In this document: piece by piece, positions 1 to 9,579 of the stretch
Layout: each line of letters starts with the position of its first letter
Numbering within the stretch: position 1 is the first letter of the stretch
Assembly (NCBI GenBank): GCA_024704765.1
Contig: JAKMXF010000066.1
Coordinates: forward strand, 496,001 to 560,000
DNA length: 64,000 nucleotides
Reading direction: 5' to 3'
From: Oopsacas minuta
Taxonomy: Eukaryota > Porifera > Hexactinellida > Lyssacinosida > Leucopsacidae
The notes under the pieces: model-generated
What the model was told of the DNA's origin: nothing
Database searches by the model: none
Seen by the model: only the letters and a program-made list of their open reading frames with translations
Position numbers and translations under genes: made by a program

Positions 1-153
1 TGTATAGTTATGGTGGGATGTATTGTCTCGAGACACAATCTTTCGGGTAGAGAGCATTCTGACCTATATTTTCGCAATTTGAGCTTATAAACATCTTAAG
101 CTATATAATTTTCGGATCTAATCTTTATATATTATAGGTTATTGCTATTTGAA

Positions 154-3100
154 ATGTCTAGAATATTCCTGTGTGGCTCTCGTTCAGTAGGAAAGACAAC
201 TCTATGTAAAGATTGGTGTGAATGGAATAAAGAATATGTTCATATTAATGGAAATGACGTCACTAGTGAAGTAATGGATGCAAATAATATTAGTCGTGAT
301 GATATTATTAATTCTTTGAATACAGAAGCTAAAGAGTTATATTACAATCTACAGAAGTATCTTTTTATTGAGCAAAACAAGAGAGAAGAATTGCTAAGTG
401 ATCGATTGTTCATATCTGATAGCGGACCAGATCCTCTTATTTATACTCACAAAGAAAGTAAGGATATGTCTTATAAATTGTATAAGCATGAAGATGTTAC
501 GAATTGCTTCAATCTCTACCGCAAGAGTTTAATAGTTGTAGTAGCTCCTTTAGAAGATGACAGAGAACATAATTCTTATACAAAGGTATTGAGACATGTA
601 TTACAAGAGTGTGGTGTACCTTATATGTACCTGAGAGAGAGGGTTAGATCAAAAAGATTAGAAATACTTAAGATAGCAGCTATTAATGGGTGTGTCCTTA
701 TGCCATTGGATCAGTTAAAAGAACAGCAGTGTCTTGCTTACTACATGGACATAGGAACTGTGAAAAATCGCATATTTTGCTCTCCAATGTCTCTGCAAGA
801 TAATACAGCCTATATTCGTAAATTCATAATATATCCATATGAAATACAATTATCTATTCAATCAATGGACAGTACTAATCGTATGCTAGAGAGATATGGT
901 ATAGGTAATTTTGTATTACTTGAATTCCACTGGAAAGTTAGTGATAATGACATTAAAGATATTCTGGGTATAGGACTATATGTAGATGGTGATGAATACC
1001 AGTTTATAGGTTGTAGCTCAGAGGAATTGAGGAGTAGGACTTGTTACCTTATGAAGGGAGATACTAATTACATTGATGCTGTATTGAGTGAGTGTGGAGA
1101 TTTTTCTGGGGTAAACACGGTTGCTGAGAGGTTGAATAGGATAGGATACCTATTCTCAAAAGGTATAAATACAGGTGTAGCTATTAGCAATGACGAGTTT
1201 GAGGTTATTGAAGATGTCTCAAATGCTGGAAGGATATTCACTGATGGTTGTGGATTAATTGGATTGAATTTAGCTAAGAAATTGGCTATAGGTTCTAATG
1301 TGGGTATAAACTCTCCAGATGATAATATTCCAGGTGTTTTTCAGATCAGATTCCAAGGGTACCAATGTGTTGTTATGAAGGCCCCAAAAGAAAACCAAGA
1401 TTCTTTTCAGTTAAGAAATTCTATGTTGAAATATAATACTGGAACAAAGCCTTTTCCACATATCTGGATCTGCAACCATTCTCGTCCTAATTCATACGGC
1501 AATCTAAACAAACAGTTTATTATGTTACTATCTGGACGAGGGATAAGTGACAAAGTTTTCCTTACAAAACAAGATAGTTATTTCACTGCATTAGAGAATA
1601 TGTTAATCGATCCTAAATTCGCTATTAAACTTCTTAACTGGAAAAACTACACAGAACTAGCCGAAACAGTAGCTGCCTGTCCTTCTACCGAGGATATGCA
1701 ACAGAACAAAGAAATACAAAACAAACTCAAATACCTCAAAAATACACTTGTAGAGAGAATTGACGAATTAGAAATTCCAGTTATTAACTCGCGATATATG
1801 TTTGGTGTCTGTGATCCTAATCAGCTGTTAGAATACGGAGAATGTTTCGTTAGATACACATTGAATGATGAACTAAAAACACTACAGGCAGGAACTTCTG
1901 TGATTGTTGGGAAGAATCCTTGTTATCATCTCGAAGATATTAGAGTTTTAATCACAGTAGATTATCCTGAATTGAATCATTTAGTTGATTGTATTGTATT
2001 TCCTGTAAAAGGTGAGAGACCCCATACATCTGAGATTGCTGGTTCTAGTCTAGGTGAGGACCGGTATTTTGTGTGTTGGGACGATAATCTGATCCCTAAA
2101 GATGTACCAAAACCTTATAAATACCTTGAAATAGAACCTGATCGAGCTCAAAACATATCTCGTGAAAATATCATCGAGTTCTTCGCTGGTTGTATGAATA
2201 ATATGGATATGATTAATTCATATTATCAATATTGGGCAGATAAACTAGGAGCAGGTTGTAGAGCTTGTAGAGATCTGGCTCAGCTGTTATCCAGAGGTGT
2301 AGCTTCTACAACAACAGTTGATAAGTTACCATGTGATCCCAAACCTCACAGAAATAAAAATCTCACATCACACGGTGAAATGGTTTGGCATAAGATGAAG
2401 ATAATAGCTCGTAGTAAAAGGAAGACGTTTACACTAGATACCATTGAAGATGCTCTGGTTAATACATGTTATGTCTCCTCTATTCCAGAAGACTTTATGA
2501 TAAGAATATTGAAGGATAAAGATAGGAGTATTCCTGAATACAAAATACTAATTACCTTATACAAATGGTGTAGGAGACTCAAATTAACTGACATTGAGAT
2601 AATTGATAAATTCATTGAGCTGTCCAGCTTTATAAACTTCGGTATTCTAACACTGAATGAGAGGATTGAAGCTATTAACCATGGCATACCAACTACTCAT
2701 GTAATGAACGCGTTATACAAGTCTAGAATACTCACTACAAAGATGTTACAGTCTCTGAAATTACCTTGTTATGGATGGGAATATTGCTTCAGAGAGAAGA
2801 GTAGTGATTTTGCCTGGAGCGATTTGTCTACTGCTATTACTAGTTTTACTGAATCTTTTATTATTCTTCAACTTGAAGAGTACATTTTAGCTTTCCATAT
2901 TATTGGTACGATTCGACTAGGGGACTCTGTGTTACCGCCTGGAAGCCTGACGTCATATTTATTCTCTGGGGGACAAATGTTCAGATACGTAACAGAATGT
3001 CATTATAATATTAATTTAGCTACAGAAGTAATACAATTTTATATCGAACATAAAGAGAATACATTTCTGTTTATGAAAAGATTCGGCAGAAGTTCTAAGA

Positions 3101-6100
3101 ATGATTTTGAAGGTGTCAAATATGATATTATTAGTATTGAGTTGGATAAATTCAAAACTGAATCCTCTGGAAATTCCAAACATCCTCTAATACGGAAAAA
3201 GAACTTCCAAATGATTGAGGTATTCGTTAAGAATAAATTCCAGCAGGAGATCAGCTGCTCTTTAGATGCCAATTCCCATCCGACAGAGAACGAGCTGGAG
3301 GATCTGCTGAGTGAAGATAAAGACTGTTTCATTGAACTACAAACTCTACCTGATTCACCGTTATTAGCTATGAAGGAATTTGCTTGTAAAGGAGATGGTA
3401 TAGGATTCTCTGGAGTACTACAACATATCAATGTATCTTCTATTAATAGTGTTATATTAATAGAACAATTCCTTATTCTTCTGTCAAATGTTATTGCTAA
3501 AATAGCACATAAATGTAGTTCGGAGTTACATACACAAGCATTGGAAGTCTATTGTAATCCTGGAGATCAAACTATTGAGCAAGAATGTTCGGAATTGCCA
3601 ACACCATCAAGTATCTTCGAAATAGCTAGTACAGTTGATAATCAAGTTATTCATACGATAGGAGATAGCTATCATGATACAAATCCATTCGTTCATGAAG
3701 TAGAGCAGTACACACATGATAAGAAGTATAGTAGTAGAAATAGCGTAAGATTAACGGTACCATTAATAGAGGAAAATGGATCAGATCTAGACGCACAACC
3801 AATGGAGGCTAAGAAATTATCTACAGAGTCACTTATACAGGAAACTGGACCAGAAGAACAAGTATCATCATTGGATAAGTTCAGTGAATCTTTATTAGAA
3901 CCTGTAGCTGAAACACAAACAATTCGTAATGGTACTCAATCATCAGGTCTTGTTGTAAAGGAAGTTAGGTCAGAGATACTAATAGAAATCTCTGATACAG
4001 AAAAAGCACTGGCTACTCCATTTGCCAAGGGAGATCAATCCGAAACACAAACAACTTGCAATGACATCCAATCCTCTAATACTGTTATACAGGAAAATAA
4101 ACCAGCATTACTAATAGAATTGTCTGATACAGAAATTACACCAGATAATACATTTGTACAATCAGATCAACCAAAAATTCAATCAATTTGTAGTGGCGGA
4201 CAACCGTCAGAACCTGTTCTGAAAAATCCACCAAAAATACTTATAGAATTATCAGACACAAAAATTACCGCGGAAGATTTATATATCCAAGCAGCTCAAT
4301 CAGAAACACGAGCAATTTGTAATGATATCCATATCCAATCGTCAGAGCATGTTCTCCAGGAAAATATACCTGACTTACTAATTGAATTATCAGAAACAGA
4401 AATTACACCAGATAATACATTAGTACAGTCAGATCAACCAGAAATTCAATCAATTTGTTGTGAAGAACAACCGTCAGAGCCTGTTCTGGAAAATAAACAA
4501 GAAATACATATGAAATTCTCAGATACGAAAATTACCGCGGATAATTCATATATACAGGCAGATCAATCCGAAACAAAACCAATTTGTAGTGATATCCATA
4601 TCCAATCGTCAGAGCATGTTATACAGGAAAATACACCTTTGTTGCTAATAGATACGTCAGTTTCAGAAATTACACAAGATAATCCAATTATCAACGCTGA
4701 TGAACTAGAAATTCAAGAAACAATACAATCAATGGCAGTGATAGATGATCAACTTGTTAAAGCGACTGAATTACGAGATACATTCAAATCCTTGGAAGAG
4801 ATATTGAATTCTCCTCATATAGAAATAACACAAGCAAGAGATATACTGCTTCTCTACAGTAGTCTCAGCAAATTACATCTTTATGACGTCATCAAACAGC
4901 ATCTTTGCAAGTCAATCGATACAATTGAGATTCCAACAATAGCTCAGTATCTTGACTGTATTTCTAATTGGGAGTTGTGGACATTCCTTCCACTGTCAGT
5001 ATCCAGTCAGCTGTCTAATCAGCTGTTTAAGTTATCTCTTAATCTTGACACTATACATACACCGGATCCTGAACATTTTGATGAAAAAGCTCCGAGTATT
5101 CAGGATTTGTGTATGAAAAGTGGAGTACCTTCATTTGATCAAAACATACTGAATTATTACAGATGTTATTTCTCTCATTTAATACTAAACTCTCTTCTAA
5201 ACGAGTCTATTGTAGAAGAAATGATTGAGAATTCTGATACTACATTGTGTATGTGGAGGATGGTTTATTGTCAAGAAGAAGAACGCCTGGATGATGATGC
5301 TACTGCTAATCCATGTGAAATTAAGAAAAAATGTAAGGCATGCTTCTCTCCAACAAGCAAGATTATGACAGATAAATTCACATTAGGTTCTTATGTCAAA
5401 ATCAGCTTTGTAGCTAGATCTACATCTTCTAACTCGAGTATGCCAATTGCACTAGGCTACATATCAACAGTATCAAATATTCTAGGTCGTATTACAGTAG
5501 AAATATTGGATCCTGTCCCTGATTGCCTAAAGAGAGCAGGTCGACTTGAGGTAGGCATATGGACTCTCACCTTGCTAGACAACATTACTACATTCAAGAA
5601 TTGTACCAAAGCTCTACATAGCTTACACGAGAGTAAGATTATTTCTATATTAATACATCCTAAAGGGTTCCCTCCTCTTCTAGAGATAGCACAAGAACAC
5701 AATTTAGACTATACATCTAAACAATCTCTACCTCCAGAAGAGATAGAAAATGTTTCGCATCCTTATGATGTATTCCCTAACTGTCAGGGTTGTAATAATA
5801 GGATTAGCTTCAATGAGAGACAGGAAAATGCCATCATCTCCGCTCTCGGAGACTCCCTTACTCTGATACAGGGTCTGCCTGGTACTGGTAAGACTGTAGT
5901 AGCAGCAGAGATTGTACATCAGTTACGTCATCTGATTAGACTTAAAGATAGATGTGATACTGCTAAAATGCTAGTTACAGGTGTTACTAATATCACTGTG
6001 GATAATCTCACATATAAACTGTTGGATTTAGGGATGCTAGTGTTGCGTATTGGGGAGACTACCAAAGACCTACGTGAATACTCCTTAGAATATCAGCTGC

Positions 6101-7071
6101 AAATGAAAGGGATAGAACTACAAGAAAATGGAGAGTTTAAAGAAGAAGAAATAATCAATAAAATATTAAAATCAGCTGATATAATCGCTACAACATGTTC
6201 AAGAACAGGAGATAATATTCTGAAGAATATAACATTCCCTTATATACTAATCGACGATGCTACTCAAGTGATAGAACCTATATCATTAATTCCTATAGTC
6301 AAATCTTGTGAGAGGCTTATTCTCATAGGAGACCCACAACAACTAGTACCCAAGTTACCATATGAACCAGAGGGTGTGATTCCTCTAAATGCACTTCGTG
6401 TTACTCTATTCCACAGGTTACATGCTCAAATGGAGCCTCTTTCGCTAGTTGAACAGTATCGTATGCATCCTGCTATAGCTGAATTTCCTTCTAGATTATT
6501 CTATTCTGGGAGATTGAGAACAGCAGTCAGCTGTTTGAATAGAACACCGCCTAATGTTAGGTTCCTCACTAAAGACAGACCTGTTACATTCTGTAATGTA
6601 GAATCAAGAGAAGAGGAAGCTGGAAGTTCTTGGAAGAATACAGGAGAAGCTAATAAAGTTGTAGAGATTATTAAAGAACTGATAGCTACTACAGAATACA
6701 AAGTATCTGATATTGGAGTAATTACACTGTATGTCGGACAAGTTAAATGCATTAAAGATACGCTAGGTAGGATACAAGTAGATGTAGATACTATAGACAG
6801 CTATAGAGGCAGGGAGAAGGAAGTAATTGTATTCAGCACTGTTCGGAACACAAAACACGGAGATATTAGTCTTATAGAAGATTTAAATACAATAAATGTG
6901 TTGTTAACAAGAGGAAGGCGAGCAATAATCGGAGTTGGTAACCCTATGACTCTGTCTAGATCTCATATCTGGAATGAATGGTACTATTTCTATTTTGAAG
7001 GAGACAATGAAGACGATAAACCGCCGCATGATGACGTCACTGAGGCTTCAGATTGGGCATGGGATGCTTGA
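154..7071 (+). CDS. Tripartite P-loop NTPase / cellular RdRP / UPF1-like SF1 helicase fusion protein
   Basis: Uninterrupted reading frame of 2305 codons; I start at the first ATG (154), since the frame opens only at a TTG before it. A possible acceptor (tatag, about 135) suggests a 5' UTR intron. Residues ~3-200 form a P-loop NTPase: GSRSVGKTT near the start and an ISDSGPDPLIY stretch like the AAA_28/kinase-like group. Residues ~220-760 match eukaryotic RNA-dependent RNA polymerases of RNA silencing: a YPYEI...NRMLERYG block, TDGCGLIG, QIRFQGYQCVVMKAP (~397), LRNSMLKYN, LNKQFIMLL, LEYGECFVRYT, K587-N-P-C, VDCIVFPVKGERPH, then GSSLGEDRYFVCW (630-642). The last aligns without gaps to the catalytic DxDGD loop, but only the third Asp (D636) survives. 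Residues ~1274-1513 are six degenerate ~40-residue repeats. Residues ~1890-2280 are an SF1 helicase: GLPGTGKT (1907-1914), LIDDATQ (~2034), GDPQQLVPK, EQYRMHP, YRGREKEVIV, LLTRGRR. In fungi and nematodes RdRPs partner with separate helicases (Hrr1, SAD-3, ZNFX-1). A role in small-RNA amplification is inferred. Confidence 0.88.
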   Translation: MSRIFLCGSRSVGKTTLCKDWCEWNKEYVHINGNDVTSEVMDANNISRDDIINSLNTEAKELYYNLQKYLFIEQNKREELLSDRLFISDSGPDPLIYTHKESKDMSYKLYKHEDVTNCFNLYRKSLIVVVAPLEDDREHNSYTKVLRHVLQECGVPYMYLRERVRSKRLEILKIAAINGCVLMPLDQLKEQQCLAYYMDIGTVKNRIFCSPMSLQDNTAYIRKFIIYPYEIQLSIQSMDSTNRMLERYGIGNFVLLEFHWKVSDNDIKDILGIGLYVDGDEYQFIGCSSEELRSRTCYLMKGDTNYIDAVLSECGDFSGVNTVAERLNRIGYLFSKGINTGVAISNDEFEVIEDVSNAGRIFTDGCGLIGLNLAKKLAIGSNVGINSPDDNIPGVFQIRFQGYQCVVMKAPKENQDSFQLRNSMLKYNTGTKPFPHIWICNHSRPNSYGNLNKQFIMLLSGRGISDKVFLTKQDSYFTALENMLIDPKFAIKLLNWKNYTELAETVAACPSTEDMQQNKEIQNKLKYLKNTLVERIDELEIPVINSRYMFGVCDPNQLLEYGECFVRYTLNDELKTLQAGTSVIVGKNPCYHLEDIRVLITVDYPELNHLVDCIVFPVKGERPHTSEIAGSSLGEDRYFVCWDDNLIPKDVPKPYKYLEIEPDRAQNISRENIIEFFAGCMNNMDMINSYYQYWADKLGAGCRACRDLAQLLSRGVASTTTVDKLPCDPKPHRNKNLTSHGEMVWHKMKIIARSKRKTFTLDTIEDALVNTCYVSSIPEDFMIRILKDKDRSIPEYKILITLYKWCRRLKLTDIEIIDKFIELSSFINFGILTLNERIEAINHGIPTTHVMNALYKSRILTTKMLQSLKLPCYGWEYCFREKSSDFAWSDLSTAITSFTESFIILQLEEYILAFHIIGTIRLGDSVLPPGSLTSYLFSGGQMFRYVTECHYNINLATEVIQFYIEHKENTFLFMKRFGRSSKNDFEGVKYDIISIELDKFKTESSGNSKHPLIRKKNFQMIEVFVKNKFQQEISCSLDANSHPTENELEDLLSEDKDCFIELQTLPDSPLLAMKEFACKGDGIGFSGVLQHINVSSINSVILIEQFLILLSNVIAKIAHKCSSELHTQALEVYCNPGDQTIEQECSELPTPSSIFEIASTVDNQVIHTIGDSYHDTNPFVHEVEQYTHDKKYSSRNSVRLTVPLIEENGSDLDAQPMEAKKLSTESLIQETGPEEQVSSLDKFSESLLEPVAETQTIRNGTQSSGLVVKEVRSEILIEISDTEKALATPFAKGDQSETQTTCNDIQSSNTVIQENKPALLIELSDTEITPDNTFVQSDQPKIQSICSGGQPSEPVLKNPPKILIELSDTKITAEDLYIQAAQSETRAICNDIHIQSSEHVLQENIPDLLIELSETEITPDNTLVQSDQPEIQSICCEEQPSEPVLENKQEIHMKFSDTKITADNSYIQADQSETKPICSDIHIQSSEHVIQENTPLLLIDTSVSEITQDNPIINADELEIQETIQSMAVIDDQLVKATELRDTFKSLEEILNSPHIEITQARDILLLYSSLSKLHLYDVIKQHLCKSIDTIEIPTIAQYLDCISNWELWTFLPLSVSSQLSNQLFKLSLNLDTIHTPDPEHFDEKAPSIQDLCMKSGVPSFDQNILNYYRCYFSHLILNSLLNESIVEEMIENSDTTLCMWRMVYCQEEERLDDDATANPCEIKKKCKACFSPTSKIMTDKFTLGSYVKISFVARSTSSNSSMPIALGYISTVSNILGRITVEILDPVPDCLKRAGRLEVGIWTLTLLDNITTFKNCTKALHSLHESKIISILIHPKGFPPLLEIAQEHNLDYTSKQSLPPEEIENVSHPYDVFPNCQGCNNRISFNERQENAIISALGDSLTLIQGLPGTGKTVVAAEIVHQLRHLIRLKDRCDTAKMLVTGVTNITVDNLTYKLLDLGMLVLRIGETTKDLREYSLEYQLQMKGIELQENGEFKEEEIINKILKSADIIATTCSRTGDNILKNITFPYILIDDATQVIEPISLIPIVKSCERLILIGDPQQLVPKLPYEPEGVIPLNALRVTLFHRLHAQMEPLSLVEQYRMHPAIAEFPSRLFYSGRLRTAVSCLNRTPPNVRFLTKDRPVTFCNVESREEEAGSSWKNTGEANKVVEIIKELIATTEYKVSDIGVITLYVGQVKCIKDTLGRIQVDVDTIDSYRGREKEVIVFSTVRNTKHGDISLIEDLNTINVLLTRGRRAIIGVGNPMTLSRSHIWNEWYYFYFEGDNEDDKPPHDDVTEASDWAWDA
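3973..4693 (+). repeat. Six degenerate ~40-codon coding repeats in the RdRP-helicase linker
   Basis: The protein repeat core is LLIELSDTEITPDN, then a QSDQ/QSET segment, a Cys (SICSGG / AICNDI) and an SSEHV/PSEPV segment. Units start with EILIEIS, ALLIELS, KILIELS, DLLIELS, EIHMKFS and LLLIDTS. Units 2+3 and 4+5 resemble each other as pairs of about 84 residues, so the array grew by duplicating a dimer. It is acidic and polar and is probably an unstructured linker between the polymerase and helicase halves. Confidence 0.8.
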
Positions 7072-7302
7072 AAGGTTAATTTATTGATACCATGTATAAA
7101 TATTTTAATATTTATTAGGTTTGAAAAGTACTTTTTAAATGACAAATAGCTACAGAATTCCATAATAATAATATTCAATTAGTAATTGAATAAATCTTAT
7201 TTATATTTTCTTATAAATAGTCACAGATATTATATGCTAAATAATTATACAAATATTTACAAATTGGGGGAGTTTGTAATCCAAATTAGACAATTATGAG
7301 AG

Positions 7303-8427
7303 CTACATTTGTTCTTCCTTCGCCATTCCCTTCATGAATGGCTCTCTGTTTTTATTTTGAAATTTCCTGACCATTTCATTGACAATTCCATCCTGACTTT
7401 CTGTGAAGTCTGATCTCGTTCTCATCTTTGGATTTTTAATCACGGTTTGTTGTCGCATGTAACAAGGAATATGTTGTAAAGAAGAGGCAATATCTTTGCT
7501 TTCATTTTCCATCAATAGGATATCCCTTTCTCTTGGATCACAGAATTTTATCGAGGACATATTGACATAATTATGATTCATTGCGCTGTTACCCATGATA
7601 GGAGAATGTGGTGCACTCCTACTAAGCCGTATATTATCTGCTGCTGTATATGAGCTAGGCATATTCAGCCTGCAATATTCATTGGAGTCAAAAGCAATTC
7701 TATAATCAATATCATTATCCGTTGCCTGATGTTCGTTATCATAAGTATATGCTCTATCCAGTTTATTTAATCTCCTAGAAGTGAATTGTCCAGTAGATGG
7801 GCTACTTGTATTGATCTTGGTATTATATTGGTGTATACGTTCATAATCTTGTGATTGTGAATAGAAATTCGTGCTTCGTGACTTTTTAAGTTTGCCAGGT
7901 TCGAAATCAAAAGCTTGTTCACATAATGGAGTTACATCTGTGTCGATATAGTTCATAGAACTAGCTACACTCGGATTTGCATTTGTCAAGAGGTCTAAGT
8001 AGAAAGGCATAGTTCTCTCTGTTTGGTTACTAGTAACACAAATCTCCTCTGAATTCTGGATACACCACGTCATGTTTGCAATTTTACTGTGTTTATTGAT
8101 CTCGAATAATTTTACTGTTCTATCCCAGTGTATTTCAATGATAGGTTTTCTTGCTTGATTATACTGAATCTCAGATTCTATATTAGCCATTAATCTTTTC
8201 TTCGAGGAATACAAAGAGCTGTACTCTGATATTTCCTGATCCACATCGTGTTTGACCTTCTGTAATTTCGCGATATCTCTTTTCCACTCCCTCTCTAATT
8301 TATCTATTTCATCGTATAATTGGTTTTGTATATTATTTAGAAGTCTACTAAACTCGATAAACTTATTCTTTACTACATCTCTAGCATTGTCAAAAGGACA
8401 ATACTCTGAATCTGTTCTATACTGCAT
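7303..8427 (-). CDS. Coiled-coil protein of unknown function
   Basis: The single-exon 374-residue protein starts at the first ATG of the frame (8427). Residues ~20-100 are strongly charged with heptad-like spacing (LLNNIQNQLYDEIDKLEREW onward) and look like the coiled coil that follows B-boxes in TRIM proteins, but there is no RING or B-box Cys/His cluster. The rest is Ser/Asn/Tyr-rich, of low complexity and probably disordered, ending in a basic tail. It is convergent with the RdRP-helicase fusion gene, 231 bp from its stop. I do not recognise a family. Confidence 0.6.
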   Translation of the reverse strand: MQYRTDSEYCPFDNARDVVKNKFIEFSRLLNNIQNQLYDEIDKLEREWKRDIAKLQKVKHDVDQEISEYSSLYSSKKRLMANIESEIQYNQARKPIIEIHWDRTVKLFEINKHSKIANMTWCIQNSEEICVTSNQTERTMPFYLDLLTNANPSVASSMNYIDTDVTPLCEQAFDFEPGKLKKSRSTNFYSQSQDYERIHQYNTKINTSSPSTGQFTSRRLNKLDRAYTYDNEHQATDNDIDYRIAFDSNEYCRLNMPSSYTAADNIRLSRSAPHSPIMGNSAMNHNYVNMSSIKFCDPRERDILLMENESKDIASSLQHIPCYMRQQTVIKNPKMRTRSDFTESQDGIVNEMVRKFQNKNREPFMKGMAKEEQM

Positions 8428-9579
8428 TGAATCTGTTGATATTTCATTTTATACTTTATAAACGAGCATATATATATATCACCAAATACACGAGCACGAT
8501 GTCTCCAATTACATATCTTATCTTGATATATCAGGAATTGCTCTACAAATAGGACTTTAGGAGAAATATTACTAAATATTTGTAAGTACAAAAAATATCT
8601 AATTTTGAAATCTGCTAGCACTACGTATGATATTTCAACACAATCATTTTTACTATATACTTTGTTATATTCATTTATTAGAGGACATATCTTGTCCGTG
8701 ATCAGTATTAGTTATATACTCTTGGATCTACCGTGTTAACACAACTGTAGATTCTGCATCAGTTTAATCAACTGTTCTTTACGACACATAACTTCACCCT
8801 CTCTTCTTAACTACATCTAATCTCTACTATATTTATTTTGTGGTAAGTTTAACGATACAATCCAGAGGTTTCATACTTCAGTAGGTTAATTATTGCAATA
8901 TTATCCTTGAAGAGGTTACTTTATGCTTTCTGCATTAATAATCATTATCTTTGCATTTCTATTTCAAATATTGATATATGTGTATAGTAGTTCTAAATAT
9001 ATACCAGTTCTAAATATATACCAGTTCTATTTTGGTATATATTGGTGTATTCAATGTACTTAAGTTACAAGTAGTGGAACCATTAGTCCTGCGTGAATCT
9101 TTACATAACTATTTACTAGTAGGCTAATTAATCAACTCAGAGTAGTGACTAACTATCCATTTTACCAGCAATTTGCAACCGTTTCATCCGTGGACCAACA
9201 AGGGGTCATTTGCCCCCAGGTTTGGGATCGCTACATAATGCAATAATTCATGAGATTATTCGTTGTTCCACTTTCGTTTATCCAAATTTCTGAGTCTGTA
9301 AATAGTTCTGTGATGTATCATCCTGTTATGCAACGAATTCTCTAATATTATATGTACAACTGTCTCTACAAAAATATTTATAGACCTAATATTTACACAA
9401 GTTGCTTATAATCATAAAAATTATTTTCCTACAGATATATTCGCTCAGTATGGCATTTTAAACCAATCAATGTTCCTTTTCAATTCAATGCCCAATTATA
9501 TTCAAATCGTGTTTATAACAAATTACTCAACTGATCACATCTCACACACAAGAGAAAAACTTTTACGCAAATACGCGAA
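8428..9579. other. Intergenic region between divergent genes
   Basis: This 1.15 kb AT-rich gap separates the minus-strand coiled-coil gene from the plus-strand RNF10-like gene, so it probably holds both promoters. A short tandem duplication (taaatatataccagttc, twice, about 8994-9028) is visible. I see no convincing exon or RNA gene. Confidence 0.5.

Noticed and set aside
3039-3431. Antisense frame of 130 codons inside the RdRP-helicase gene
   Set aside because: Shadow of the plus-strand coding sequence; no family resemblance.
154-7071. Plain UPF1 or ZNFX1 orthologue
   Set aside because: The N-terminal half carries RdRP blocks that UPF1 and ZNFX1 lack, and no UPF1 CH domain or NFX1 zinc fingers are visible.
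154-7071. Endogenised RNA-virus polymerase plus helicase
   Set aside because: The motifs (DxDGD-type loop context, FVCW, KNPC, YGECF) are those of the cellular two-barrel RdRP family, not of viral palm-domain polymerases.
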